Source: Pollenia angustigena
Taxonomy: Eukaryota; Arthropoda; Insecta; Diptera; Polleniidae
DNA length: 64,000 nt
Direction of reading: 5' to 3'
NCBI GenBank assembly: GCA_930367215.1
Contig: OV884059.1
Span: 6,596,945 to 6,660,944 of the forward strand
The notes beneath the pieces are model-generated. The model searched no databases and was not told the origin of the DNA. It saw nothing but the letters and a program-made list of their open reading frames with translations. Made by a program: the position numbers and the translations under genes. Below are positions 21,802 to 34,344 of the stretch, piece by piece. The first letter of the stretch is position 1. The number at the start of each line of letters is the position of its first letter.

Positions 21802-22606
21802 TACAGTGCACTCGGGAAAACGTCAACTAATTAAAACCGAGTTTGTTGACGTTTAACAAATTGTTGACGTTTACGAATGTAAAATTTTTAAATAAAAAAC
21901 ATATCGCTAATGTGCTTTTAAACATTTTTATCGATTATAAACTAAAACCAAGCATCAACAAATTCAAAAAGGAAACAAAAAAGGAATTTAACCTGACTAG
22001 AACCATAGAAGACAACTAGAATCAAAAGAATACATTTTAAATGAGATCTTATTTTTAATTTTACATGCACACATATGCATTAAAAAAAAATCTGTTATTT
22101 TTTCTGCTGTTATTTTTTCTTTCCAACACTTGAAAGAGAGCTTTCTCTCTTAAACGTCTTAATACATACATTTAAGTCATTTTGCCCAACATTCTCTCAT
22201 TGAGACCATTCCAAAGACCTGTTTAATATTTCGACGGGTCTCACAGGCCTAGGCGTAACTCCACCACTGCGCACTTGTACCCTTTTCTAATAAGTTTGGT
22301 AATGTGATACTTATGAGAACAAAAAAGCAACTGAACACAAATAAAAAGACAATACATACATACAGTTGTAACTTATTTTCTACTCTACTTATAAGGGGAA
22401 TCCCCAATTTCGGAAATGATTCTATAAAATAAATGTGTGTGTGTATTTTAACTGCTGCTAAATTCAAAATTTTGTTTTGTTCAGAGTTGACCTTTTAGAG
22501 CTTTGTGGTTGGGTTGACGTTTTAGAGTAGGCAATGAAAAAAAAAGGTGTTGACGTTTTGGGATGTTGACGTAAACGAGCGTTGATGTTTTCCCGAGTGC
22601 ACTGTA
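21802..22606. mobile_element. pogo/Tc1-mariner-like MITE with TA target duplication
   Basis: The element proper is 21804-22604 (801 bp). Its termini are CAGTGCACTCGGGAAAACG and the inverse ending CCCGAGTGCACTG, each bounded by TA. The subterminal motif GTTGACGTTT is repeated at least seven times (21837, 21856; 22484-22590). There is no transposase frame. Confidence 0.85.
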
Positions 22607-22777
22607 AATAATAAAAATGTTTTCCAACAGAATTAAAGATACGTGATTCATAGAAAATGCGTTTATTTAATAAATTAAAAATTTGATTGTTTTTAGTGGC
22701 TTATTCGATACTTTTCAGTTTACATATTTTGTTTAATAAGAGATTAAGAAAAAAAATGGTAAGCAAATTTTCTATAA

Positions 22778-23242
22778 TACAGTAAAAATTCGATAATCCG
22801 GATAATTGATTGCAGACCCCAATCCGGAGTAGCGAATTATCCGGATTACCGAATGTATGTATTTATTAAAAATTATAATAATTCATAGCCAAATTAAACA
22901 TAAAAACATTAATATAAATTGTACAGTTCAGTTAAAATAAAAAAATACACATTTACATACATACTTAACAATAAATAATATTAATTTCGTTTGACAAAGT
23001 GTTATTCAATCCGGACTATAGAGTTGCAACCAATCCGGATTATAGAATACGCAACGACTGTATTTTTCAAAGCATGCTGTGATTTGAATAAAAAAAAAAT
23101 AAATAAAAACGGGTGTTATTCAATCCGGATTATAGTGTTGCAATCAATCCGGATTATAGAATACACAATGAGCTGCAAAATTCTGTCCGGATTACCGAAT
23201 ATTTCGGATTAGTGGAGTCCGGATTATCGAATTTACACTGTA
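22778..23242. mobile_element. pogo/Tc1-mariner-like MITE with ATCCGGATTA motifs
   Basis: The element proper is 22780-23240 (461 bp), CAGTAAAAATTCGATAATC to its inverse ending GATTATCGAATTTACACTG, bounded by TA. The motif ATCCGGATTA recurs throughout. Such CAGT...TCGATAATCCGGA termini are common in Tigger/pogo relatives (family knowledge). Confidence 0.85.
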
Positions 23243-23869
23243 TAAGTATTTTCAAAGTTATGAAACATAAAAGTCAGATTTCATGTAAAAATATAATTTT
23301 TCTCAAACTTTGGTAGGCATGAGGGACGGCTTAGCCTTCGCCGATCATCCTAAAATTGTTTTGGCGTTGTTTTTTTAACAATACCCACCAAATTTGCGGG
23401 CTTGTCTTAAAGAAATCCATCTTTTGATTTTTACGGTCACCCTAATAGTGATGTCTATTTTTCGTTAATAAAATCGGTAATTTTGGGCGAAAGACTTTTT
23501 AAGACATTTGTGTTGATCTAATATACATTAGACTTAATGAAAAAGGCGATTTTAATTTTTGGTTAGTAAGGGCCTTTTTCGTTTTAAGTAACGAAACTTT
23601 CTTAAAATTTATAGCAGTACTGGCTGTCATACGTTTTCCCCCCCAGAATATAAACTAATTTAATGACTTTGTTTACATTTATAAAGTAACGATATTTTAA
23701 AGCATACTTTACGGATGTAAAAAGGTATTGCCACTTACTTCTATGTAGAAAATAAATCTTTGTTGTTGTATAAGAACTTGTTGCCTATTTTAAGAGAGTT
23801 AAAATTTTATTTATAAAATTCCAAAAGTTTCAACTTTTTATTATACTTTTAGTTTCCTTTTAGCAATCG
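23243..23869. other. No feature seen
   Basis: Moderately AT-rich unique-looking DNA. CTTCGCCGATCATCC and a CCCCCCC run stand out only as GC-richer spots. Confidence 0.4.
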
Positions 23870-24210
23870 GTCTAAGCGGATGCAAGTTTCTGGGTAAAAA
23901 AACTAGCGCATGTGAAAAATTCATATCAAAGTAGTAATTAAAATTAGGAAATTTAGTGAAAAAGTAAAATATTAAGTGTAATAATTGCAAAGAATTGTCA
24001 GCTGGCGATTATAAAGTGTAATTCCTAATAAAAAAGTTTAGCAGTTTTTCTTAACAAGCGTTTTAAAAAGTGATTTTACTTAAGAAACCTGCCATTTTTA
24101 TTTTGTCTGAAAAAAAATGATTCTCAGCTTGATGTTGTTGTGGTTTTTTAAAAGCAATTTGTTTTTTTATTGCTTTAGCATTAAGGGCGAAATACTAACT
24201 GCAGTAGGTA
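23870..24210 (+). other. Candidate first exon (very tentative)
   Basis: An ATG at 24118 opens a frame for a hydrophobic N-terminus (MILSLMLLWFF...FSIKGEILTA), followed near 24207 by GTAGGTAAGTGC, which fits the 5' splice-donor consensus. The preceding 250 bp are less repetitive and could be a 5' leader. The same frame reads through the donor to 24464, so it may only be an AT-rich chance ORF. No acceptor partner was identified. Confidence 0.2.
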
Positions 24211-24559
24211 AGTGCAAAATACACTATGTTTTGTTTACATTGTCTTTTATTTTCTGCTGCAAGCAGAGATGCTGCAGAATTTGTGTTTTCCACAGCAATT
24301 GTGACGTCATTATTGAGTGTGCTTTTTCAGTGTTAGTATGTATGTACCTATGTATAAATTTTATTAACTCGTATTATGGAAAGGGTCTGTTAAGTGTTGT
24401 TGGTTTTTTTGTTAACATGATCGTTCTTTTTCAGATTTGTTTAGATTTTATTGCATTGACTTGATTAGTCTCTCTGCAAGCAGAGTTATTGCAGTTATTT
24501 TGCCTGATTTAATCACGTTAATGTTCAGTTTGTTTACTTGTGTTAAATCATTATTTTTT

Positions 24560-27130
24560 AACGAATTATAAAACTTAATGAAACTTAAATTTTGAATGAA
24601 AATATTTTTTTTTTAAATTCATAAGCTTAATTTATAAAATTGTTTAACCCATTTTTCCCGAATACATTTTTTACTCAAAAATAAAAACTTTTCTGTTCTT
24701 TTACTAACAGTCTAGTAAAAGTACTAGTTGTCAAAAATTGTCATTTCCATACAATTCATATGAAGCATCCCTAAATAGTGCGGCGTCAACGCTTACCAAT
24801 CGGAAAATCTGATTTTAACAGAGCGCTTAATAGTAAAGTTGGCCGCTATTGTTAATAAATTAGGGTAATTTGACTATTTTTTAGTCAATCTAGCAGTTTT
24901 ATCTTTATTTTTTTATTTTTTTAAGGTATGGCATATCAGCGTTAAAGATAAGCAGAAGAAAACGTTCCGTCGTAAACAAAAACTTAAGATTAACAAAAAC
25001 TTAATTGTTCCAATGTTAAAACACCGGGAAAAAATTAAAAATTTAAAATTTTTGTGAACTTAAACAAATTAACGAAACTTTTTCGCCAAAAAGAGAAATT
25101 TGAAAATTGGACAAACTTAAATTTTTTGGTATTTATTGAAAAGACTAAACGAACTTTATTTGTCTTAAACAAACATTGCAAATATACATATTCTTCTTAA
25201 TTGCTAAATGCTGGTTAAAACTTAAGAAACTTTTACTTTTTCCGGATTAATTGAAGCTTAACGAAATTTTATTTTGTCAAAGAATTATCCGATTTTTGAA
25301 AATTCGTTCAATTTCTTTTTAAAAAGATAAATCTTAAAAATCTACAATCTTCAAAAGCTAAAATTTTTTAATGAAACTTTTGAGAACTGATTTCTTTCTT
25401 ATTTTCTAAAAGCTTAAGGGAGGTAATTTTGGAAATGCCTTCTTCACCTTGTGTTGAGAAATGTTTCTTATAAAATTTTTTTAATTTTAAAAGTTTTTAT
25501 GAAAATATTTTTCAGAAAAGGTGAAGTTTTTTAGAAAACAGCCACCTTTAATAATTTAAAGTACATACATAGTACATAACTTTTAAGGCGTTGAAACAAA
25601 TTCCGAATTTTGTTTATTTAAAGCACTTAACGAAACTTGTTCGAGCAAATGTACATATTTCTCCACTTTTTAATATATTTAGTTTTTAGTAAAATTTAAC
25701 CAAGAAAATTTGTAAGTTTTTTTCAACATTAAGAAAATGTAAATCAGCATAACAAATAGATAATTATCTATTAAAAAAAACGACTTAACAAAACTATTTA
25801 TTTGTGCAAATAATACATTTTCTAAAAAATTTAGAAAATTGGTTTTTTTTAAATTTTGTTTTAAATAAATTTGTTTAACTTGTAAAAATTAAAATTTTTG
25901 GTGACTTAAAAAAACTTAACGAAACTTTTAATTTTTAATGAAAAATAAGTTTTAACTAATATATAAAGTGTTTCGTTATACAATGACGTTCTACTTACAA
26001 GCCTGTTAAAACTTTTAAGTTTTTGTATTATTAAAAACTTAACGAAACTTTATTTTTTGAATAAAAAATTTTTTTCAAATTGTTTTAATTACATTATTCT
26101 AACAAAAGTCAACTGCTATTAAATTTTTTTCTTATATCTTATTTGTAGTTGTTAAAACCACTTAACGAAACTTAATTTTCTTAAACAACATTTTTTTATT
26201 TTAAATTTTTGTTTAATAATTTTCACAAAATTTAAAATTCTTTGGTTCATTTTTTTTTTCCTTTCTTTCCACAAATATAGTCAACAATTTTATCAGCTGT
26301 TTTCTTTTTTTTCGCCGTTATTGTGTTTCATACGACGAATTTACTCAGCGAAATTTTACTAAAAAATTCGTCGCGTAAGGCGAAATTCGTCGTTCGTCCC
26401 AGTTGTGTTCCTAGCATAATGCCTGTATTCAAAAAAATTTTTTAAAATTTAATAAAGGTTTAAAGAACAAATTTACTATGAAAATTAGCCTTAATAAATG
26501 TTTGTTAAATATAATGGTCGTTAATGAATACAGGGGTAACTCTTTAATGAAGGTAAAATTCTACAAAAATTGTTTATTATATTTTATATGAGTTATAAAA
26601 AAACTTAACGAATCTTAAATTACTAAAGCAACGGCAAATATATATATGTACATACATATAGTTTCTTATTTGGTTGTTCCTCTTTTTTGTCTATCCAGAA
26701 CTTTTTGCAGCCCACTGATGGCCCACTGATGGGCTCTTTTTAATTTATTATGAAACCTAACGAAACTTTATTTTTTAAAAGACTTGTGTACATTCATATG
26801 TGTTTTTAATGCCAACAACATTTTTATTGCAATTTGTTAAACAAAATATTGTTTCCTTTTATTAAAGAACTGAACGAGACTTAATTTTTTAAATGTGACT
26901 ATTATAAAACTTTTTATTTTCAATATTTATTTAGCTTACCCTAATTTTTTTCTAATTTCCTTAAGAAGCTTTTGTTTTAAGTAATTTTTTAAACTTAACG
27001 AAATTAAATTTTTAATTTTAAACCTAAACAAATATTATTTTTTAGATAAAAGTAAAGTTTGCACAATTTTTATTTTCAAAGGAGTTTTAAATTTTTTAAT
27101 AAAAACGAATCTTAGCAGAACTTTAAAATT
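24560..27130. repeat. Decayed periodic array around ACTTAACGAAACTT
   Basis: Close variants of ACTTAACGAAACTTTATTTT occur at about 24575, 25065, 25147, 25257, 25371, 25627, 25783, 25913, 26038, 26161, 26602, 26755, 26870, 26995 and 27110. Most gaps are 110-156 bp or about twice that. This looks like an old tandem repeat of roughly 120 bp in which only the motif is still recognisable. Confidence 0.6.
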
Positions 27131-28340
27131 AAAATAACTTTGTAAAAAATTCACACTTTTAAGTTTTCATATGTAAGTTTATTTAATTTTTACAGAAATT
27201 TTATAAGTTTTGTTTTTAAAATATTTAAAATAGTCTTAATGCATTTCAATAATTTCGTTTTTCTCACATCTTTTTTCTTATGTTAAAAGTTATTTCACTA
27301 ATATACTACATTTTCCATCCCTGTTACTTAATTTTCTTACGCTCTGTCTCTTATTTTAAAACACAAGCTCACTAACTGTTCAGTTTTCAACATTTGCGGT
27401 GGGTTTTATTAACTTAACATTACCCATTTAGTAAACTGTTAACAGCTCTTTATCTCTGTAAACTTGTATTTAAGTGTTGCTAACAGACCATCCTACTGTT
27501 AACTCATTATTAAGCTTAAAAGTTTCTGTTAAAGCTGTGTAAGTTAGATGGCTGAGTAGCGAAACAACGTGTTGCTTAACAAAATAAATGAATTTAGTTT
27601 TAAAACGAGTTTCAAAACGTACGGTTCGTAAAGAAAAGAGTTGTTTTTTTGCTTTCGCTTTTTTATTTTTTTTAAATTTTACTACGGTTTACTTATTTTT
27701 TTTTATTTTTTTTGATACGGTTAATGCAATTTTCCCTGCGTTTTTAAGGGTTTGTGTGTGTGTATTTTAATTTTTGGCCCAACGCGTGTGAATATTTTTT
27801 GATAATAATAAAGAAAAATTGTCATAAAGAAAATAAGAAATTTAAGAAAACCATATAAATTAAGGAGAATAAAGAAATTTTATTACTTTCAATTGTTATA
27901 TGAAAGAAAAAAAATATTGTTTGCAGAAATTATTGCACTGTTTTAAAATTACTATAGATTCTTTTTTTGGAAAGATAAAAATTGCAAGTTTTCGGAAAAA
28001 AGTTTCAATGAAAAGTTTATAAATGTGAGTGCTTAAAAACCTTTAACCCACAAAAGAAAGGATTAACTGAATTGGTTTTATAAAAAAGGTGAAATTTTGA
28101 AGTTTTTTTGTTTTAAATTAGAATTTTTTTGCTTTTAAACATTTTAGGAAAATTAATTAATGAACAATACAACAAATTCTTATAAACAATTTTTGCAAAT
28201 CGCTTAGAACTTTCTATATACATAAGTAAAAAAAATCACAGAAAAGAATTATTAGAAAAAATAAGGGTTTCGCATAATTTTAGCCACACAACAACATTTG
28301 AGAGGGTGTTATGCGTTTGTACTAATGTGTGCAATACCTT
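27131..28340. other. AT-rich stretch, no feature seen
   Basis: A short frame at 27588-27770 begins MNLVLKRVSKRTVRKEKS, then becomes poly-Phe/Leu. I consider it chance. Confidence 0.4.
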
Positions 28341-28774
28341 AAAATATTGGTCTTTGACCCACTTTGTAGTATACTGATCGACTCAATCACTTTTTGGATC
28401 GATCTAATGATGTCCGTCCGACTGGCGTCCCAATAAAAATTTGTGCGCAAAATACAGGTCTATATTTTAGACAAAACTTGATGCAATTTGGTACATAAGT
28501 TCTTACTATCACTTTAAGTCGACCAAAGTGCTTAGGGGAACTAGAAAGAAACAGACACCAATATTGTTCTTTTCTTTTGAGTTGTTAGAAAATGAGCGTA
28601 GTTTTAATTGACGGACCGACATACTGACATGGCTAAATCGACTTAGAATTACTCTAGGACCCAGAATATTGTTATTCTTTATGGTGTCTGAGATGAGTTT
28701 TAAAAAGTTTCACACGGAATGACAAACTAAATATGTATAACCTCTTCACAACTAGTTGTGGTCGAGGGTATAAT
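28341..28774 (+). mobile_element. Mini-me-like element, copy e (diverged)
   Basis: The 3' half is clear: ACATGGCTAAATCGACTTAG, a mutated core (AGAATATTGTTATTCTTTA), CACACGGAATGACAAAC and the terminal CTTCACAACTAGTTGTGG hairpin. The 5' half differs from copies a-d (GATCGATCTAATGATGTCCG) and has no 153-bp units. The left boundary is uncertain. Confidence 0.65.
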
Positions 28775-29247
28775 AATGTGTCAATATACATCAGTTTGTT
28801 TTGTTTAAAAAGTTTAAATGCTTATCCCAACATAATATGTACATAACTACACAGTAGAAATCTAAATTATAAGGGGTTACTCACAGCAGTCATATATTTC
28901 ATGTTATTATTTAAAGAGATGTGACTTTATGAATACCGTTTGCGTTCCCCAACTATTTAATCTTTTATTTTGACTTAAACTGATTTACATTTTCTGTGAT
29001 AAATAAGGAGTACCATTTTAAAATTTTACAGTGATTTCATTCCGAAGAAGTTCTTTGTTTTCTAAGACTCTACTTTCGGAGCTGAAACCACTTTTGATCG
29101 GAATTGCGTTCTGTGAAATGACTAATAAATTTGTAATCAGAATCAATATGAGAATTGTCATTAAATTATTTTAATGAAAGGGTCTATAAAAATCCACTAC
29201 TGCCAAATACTTAAATACGCAATTACATACTCATAATAAATAATGAA
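28775..29247. other. No feature seen
   Basis: Unique-looking AT-rich DNA without convincing frame or repeat. Confidence 0.4.
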
Positions 29248-29458
29248 TTAATCCAAGGCGAACTCAACTACAAGTGGTGTCGGAACTACAACAATCCAAA
29301 AACAACATAGGGTTATCTGTATTGCATTGTAAGTACTTAAAGCTCGAAATGTCAACCATTCTTAGCAAAACACAAACAAATAAAAACAAATTAGCTCGAA
29401 CTGTCAAAATCAGATGCCGTTTCGAAACCAGCAGTAGTTATTAATTCGCCTTGATTAA
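29248..29458. mobile_element. Short MITE with TTAATC(C)AAGGCGAA termini
   Basis: The left end TTAATCCAAGGCGAA is the inverse, with one inserted base, of the right end TTCGCCTTGATTAA; 211 bp. The right end matches the AATTCGCCTTG motif seen at five other places in this window. Confidence 0.5.
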
Positions 29459-30780
29459 ATCCAATATAGTCTAAGTCATATTGCCAAATTTTTTTTAAAT
29501 CGATCCATAATTTGCCATTGATCTCCCCTTTTTTTAAGAAAATCATTAAAGCAGTTTTAACTTTAAGCTGTTTTTTAAGGTTAAATTTCTTACTCCCCTT
29601 TCTTTTTGTTTCTTTCTTCGTGTAGATGACCTTTATCTCTTTTGCCCTATCAAAAAAAAAAAAAAAAAACATCTCTTTGCATTTGCCGAGTAGTTACGGT
29701 TTAATTACATTTGTTTTTTGTTTCCCCCCCTCCCCCTGTGTTTATTGTTAGTGCAGTTTTGTTGGTTTGTTTTGCTTTTTGTCTAGCTTTAGTATGTGTA
29801 TGTGTATATTAAATGGCTGCTTAACTTATTAATCTCGTTATTGTTGTTATTGTCATTATTGCTTCACACAAAAACACAAATTCCACCAAGCACACAAATA
29901 TTCTTAACCCTTTCGAGACGGAGTTTTACTTTGAAAACACAACTATTTATTTTGGAAATTTTTTGAATATTCTAAGAGATATGGCAAAACAATAAATTGA
30001 GCATACACCGAAAAGATGAAAAACTAACTTCAATTAACGTATTTGTTAGAAAATTGTACTAATTATTAAATTTCGTACTGATTTCCGCCTGCAAACAAAT
30101 TAATCATATCAATTAACATATTTGTACGTTTGAGCTTTTCTTGCTGTTGAGTTTCAATCAATAGGTTAAATTAAAATGTGACCACCAGCAAAAGAGGCTA
30201 CATAAAACGTTAACACAAATCAAAAAACTTTAAAAAATATTTTGAAGTTTGTGTGTGTTTTCGTAATATTTGCAAAAATACACACAAACATTATAATAGA
30301 GGTATATTTTCAATTAAGGCAAATTAGTTGAAAAATTAAAAAAATTGTTTGAAACAGCATTATTAAATTAATTGAAATAATTTTGGTAAAAATTTTTCTG
30401 TGTACTCAAAAATAAAAAAATGCACCTTTTGCCCTGGGGTTTTTACACTCAATAATCAATTTCCCAATAAGCTTTCTTCGTTGGATATAAAATCCCAATA
30501 ACAGCTAATTTCAACAAGTTCAGTTTAGACTAACTATTACTTTAATTTTCAGTCAAGGATTTCTTTTTGACAGCTATACCCGGTAGTTAATTATAACTGA
30601 ACTTTGTGAAATTGGCCGTAAGTGGTTTTGGCGGGCGATACGAAATAGAAAAAATATATAAAATATTAGAATTTTAGAAGTTTAGTAGATTAGTAGATTT
30701 CAACGATGTTGTGAAATTCATTGTCAAGTAGAATGAATATGCAGATATGTATGGTTATGTTTTTATTTACATTTCATAAC
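29459..30780. other. AT-rich stretch, little recognisable
   Basis: Contains an A17 run at 29651, a C-rich run near 29723, and GT/AC-rich patches. No gene supported. Confidence 0.4.
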
Positions 30781-30782
30781 AC

Positions 30783-31163
30783 TTGCCAACAAGGTTTTGG
30801 ACTGGAGCAACCAAATATCTTTCCTCGGGTAATTGGAGGGCTGAATTCGAATCTTTAATTGCTCTATCACATCAGGTTTTTGAGGTACAAAAAATGTTTC
30901 TCAAGGACGAAATACACTTGTCAAATTCTTGTCCAACAGACGAATTCTCTTGTGTACGTGTGCTGGATGTAATATTCGCCATCATATCTAAATTATTTGA
31001 TTTTCCATCCAGCATTGTCGGTGTGATACATACAAACACATTTTTGCTAATACTACCACACTGCTTGATGAGTATTTTGATCAGTGTATTTGGGCCTTTA
31101 CATAAAAAAACACTAGTTTATTTAAAAATCAATGAATTTTCAAAAGTGAATGACGTTATTTGA
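30783..31163. other. Coding-like segment, copy 1 (strand uncertain)
   Basis: The plus strand is open for 126 codons. The minus strand also reads as a plausible short peptide (PTMLDGKSNNLDMMANITSS and so on) to a stop after FCTSKT. The minus-strand reading aligns without gaps over 23 codons with the segment at 10465-10594, so the minus strand is favoured. The family is not recognised. Confidence 0.3.
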
Positions 31164-31321
31164 ACGTCGTTTGTATTTTGTTGGTTCGGTTTCACGTATT
31201 AGAGTCCAGCAATAGTCTTCCAGCATGCTTTTTCCAAAATCCTAGATAAATTTTTTTTTTTTTTTTTTTGGAAAAAATCCTGGTTTCTGACTGCTAAACC
31301 AAAATAATGTAAATATGCATA

Positions 31322-32215
31322 TGGGTTATTTCAAAGTGTTGAACGTGACAGTCGTACGCATTAAAAATGCAATAACATTTAAAACAACAAATATTTTTAC
31401 GTTCTCTTAACTCTTAAATTATAGCACTAAGAGAGCACTGTTATCTATGCTAAAGTTTATGGAGGGTGCGATTCTAGGTCAAAGATAATGGCAAAAGAAG
31501 TAGCGGTTCGAACGTGAAAAAATCGAAGTAGTTTTTGTGGCCATGTATAAAAAGGCGTAATTCAGCGAAACCTGGCACAATTTTTTAGTCAAATTACTTT
31601 AAAAATTTTTCATAGCAATGTAACATTAAAATGTCTGGTTTGATTCCGAAATCTTCTGTATTTTCTTTTTTTTAAGCCAAAATTTGGGTCGATACGTGAC
31701 ATTTCGAACGTGAAATTTTTTCGATAATAATTTAACTGAATAATGATTAAAACAAAATAAAAATTTACCGTTAATCCGAATAACATATTTCTCTTTGAAA
31801 TCTTCCTTAGATTACAGACCATCTAAGAAATTTTTTTTTGGAATAATTTTTATCAAATATCACCTCTTTTAAGAAAGATAAATAAATATTAAAGAAAACA
31901 AACAATTAAATATTCTCACAAATAAGAAATTACGTTTGCACAACTTTGCCGCCTGATTGTTCATCTAAGGGCCATTATTACAACTTGAAGCTAGCTAAAG
32001 TTAAGATTAAATTGACAGATAATAATGTGTTATCTGTCAAAAAGCGTCTGTTAACTGTCGGATAACAGCTAACGCCAAGTTATAACAATGGCCCTTAGTG
32101 AAAAAATATATGAGCAAATTTATAAAATTAGTAAAATCTAAATATTTCTCTATAACAATATCGTAAAATAATCAGCTTTTAATAACTTTTCGGTCACGGT
32201 GGACCTTTTGACGAA
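31322..32215 (-). mobile_element. Unclassified dispersed element, copy B
   Basis: Reverse complement of 5046-5940. It lacks hairpin H1 but carries its own foldback MITE at 31965. The frame seen in copy A is shifted here (for example AAAAGAAAATACAG near 31660), so copy B is not coding. Confidence 0.75.
31965..32098. mobile_element. Foldback MITE with CTAAGGGCCATT termini (134 bp)
   Basis: The termini CTAAGGGCCATTATTACAAC and GTTATAACAATGGCCCTTAG pair. In the sister copy A (about 5180) the site is empty and reads CATTTAAGTG. A TTAA-centred insertion with later point changes explains the junctions (inference). Confidence 0.8.
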
Positions 32216-33434
32216 AATGCCCATATTTTAATGATTCTGATATTGCATATCATTTTTTTCCAACTAAATACATATTCACCACATACAAAGCGAAAATAGC
32301 TTGAATCAGTAACACACGATCTTCCTGACATGCTTAAACGCTACTATTATGAAGATTTAGAATGAATGTGGGCTTCTGTCAAATAAATAATTGTGAAATT
32401 GTAGTGTCAGTATTGACTGTTGTACAGTATTGCCAGCATGCGATAAAAAATGAACTAAATGTTATAGCCCAATTTCGATGCCAGATTCGTATTCAGCGCA
32501 CCCAGATTAAAAAACATGCTTCGTTTTTGCAGTAAATTTTTTTCCAAATTTGTAGACCAGTGTAATTAACCCTTAAATCTATTTTTGGGAAGAAATTGTA
32601 TTGAAAATAAAGAAAATACGAAAGTTTGAAAATTGGTGGGTCGTATTATCTTAGCAGTCCCGAAAGGGCTAATAATACTCGTACTGTTTTTTTTTACTAT
32701 ATTTTTTGGAGTACTAGTAATTTAAGTTACTAAATGGTCAGTTGCTTTGCTGCAACTGCAAACTTCTCTGCTTGAAAGTATTCCAGTAGAAAAAATATTT
32801 AGAACAGCTGATTAAACAATTATAAACATGTTATTTATGACAACAACAATGTAGTTGTGTATGTATATTTTTTTTGTAATTTTCATATGCATACATAGAT
32901 ATTAGTTACTGCTACTACTGGCTGTTTTGTTATTGTTTCTTTTTTTTGTGTTTTTAACGCTTGATTCAATTTAATTTATATTTCTTCTTTTTGCCAGTTT
33001 GTTTGTTGTTGCTTTTTATTTTTTTTTTTTTTTTGCTTATTTTTGTTGTCATTAAAGCAGCTTGTTGTTGTCATTGTAATATTTGGTGCATTTAACCGTT
33101 AAATTGCAATTTTTAATGCTTTTGGAGTTGCTGTTAAATTGTTTTTTCCTCATTATTTGAACGTTCTGTTTTAGTATAAATTTCGTAATTAATTTTGAAA
33201 TATTAAATTGTTTTTAATAAAATGACATATCTTTTATTAAATAGGCAGGTAGCTACATAGTATTAAACAAATTCTAAAATTGCTATTAAATAATAAATTT
33301 ACATATTTTTTTGAAAAAATTTAAAATTTTCAGTTTAAGTTCAGTTCCAGTAGTTTAAGTTAAGGTTAGTTCACTCCTAAGTCGGTTAAAGTTCGATTCT
33401 AGCTCTACAGGAAAGCAGTTTTTACTGCCAATTT
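32216..33434. other. AT-rich stretch, no feature seen
   Basis: Several poly-T runs (32940-33040). No gene or repeat terminus is supported. Confidence 0.4.
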
Positions 33435-33657
33435 CACGACCAAGGTATATTTACACAAGGTAAACTCGTTGGCTGATTACCCCTAGTTGGAACCCAAACG
33501 TCAAATTTCGTGTATATAAGCCAAAATTTGTACATGTGTGCGTTAAATTGTTTTTGTTTTATATGAAGACAATTTTGACAACTCGGTTCCTTTTATAGAG
33601 CAGCATTTCTACAATCCCAAATGAGTCTACCTTGTGTAAATATACCTTGTTCACGAC
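33435..33657. mobile_element. hAT-type MITE with TTCACGAC target duplication (207 bp)
   Basis: The element proper is 33443-33649. CAAGGTATATTTACACAAGG at the left is matched by the exact inverse at the right over about 28 bp with one mismatch. TTCACGAC flanks both sides, an exact 8-bp duplication. Confidence 0.88.
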
Positions 33658-34344
33658 GTCAAAAGAACAACAACTACATGTAAAACAAAGACAAACTTTC
33701 AAAAATTTGTTTTTTTCCAAGGTTATTGTGCGAAAGATAAAGTTCTTTCGTTATCTTCCAGAAGGCTTGAGTTTATTGATGAGAGCGGAGGGATGAATAT
33801 CATTGGGTGCCGACTTTCACGTGCATGGAAATTTACTTGTTTCTTAGTTCGTTTTTTTTTTACTTTTTATATTTTTTTTATAAAGTTTTTAGGTTTGTTG
33901 CCAGCTTTTTCGTTTTACTTAAATTGTCCTAACTACTGATTTCAATATCATTAAGATTTCCCGGAAAAATTCCTTTGCCATATAAAGTAATTGGCGCCGC
34001 CGTCCATCTTACACATTCCACTACACACCCATTAACGCCGTTGCATTAATTTTACATGACTTGGCGTTGGCAAATGCCAAACAAAATCTATCAATTTGAC
34101 AGTAACGTCAAATAACACAAAATTCCGAGACTATATGCCAATCAAACACTGTATACGATTACAATAGAGCAAGTGAGAATTCAATATATTTGTATGTTTA
34201 AAGAAAACCATAAAATATAAAAAAAAAAAATGGTCAGAGAATACAAAAAAAAAATTATCTACAAAAGACCTTCAAAATTAAAAAAAAAAATCACAAGACT
34301 TTAGCTTTCAATATTTTTTTTCCAGTAAAAAGACATAAAAAGAA
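33658..34344. other. Mostly unremarkable; half copy of the hairpin family
   Basis: At about 33740-33797 TTCTTTCG, GGCTTGAGTTTATTGATGAG and CGGAGGGATG resemble one arm of hairpin H1. The second arm is missing. The rest is AT-rich without call. Confidence 0.4.
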
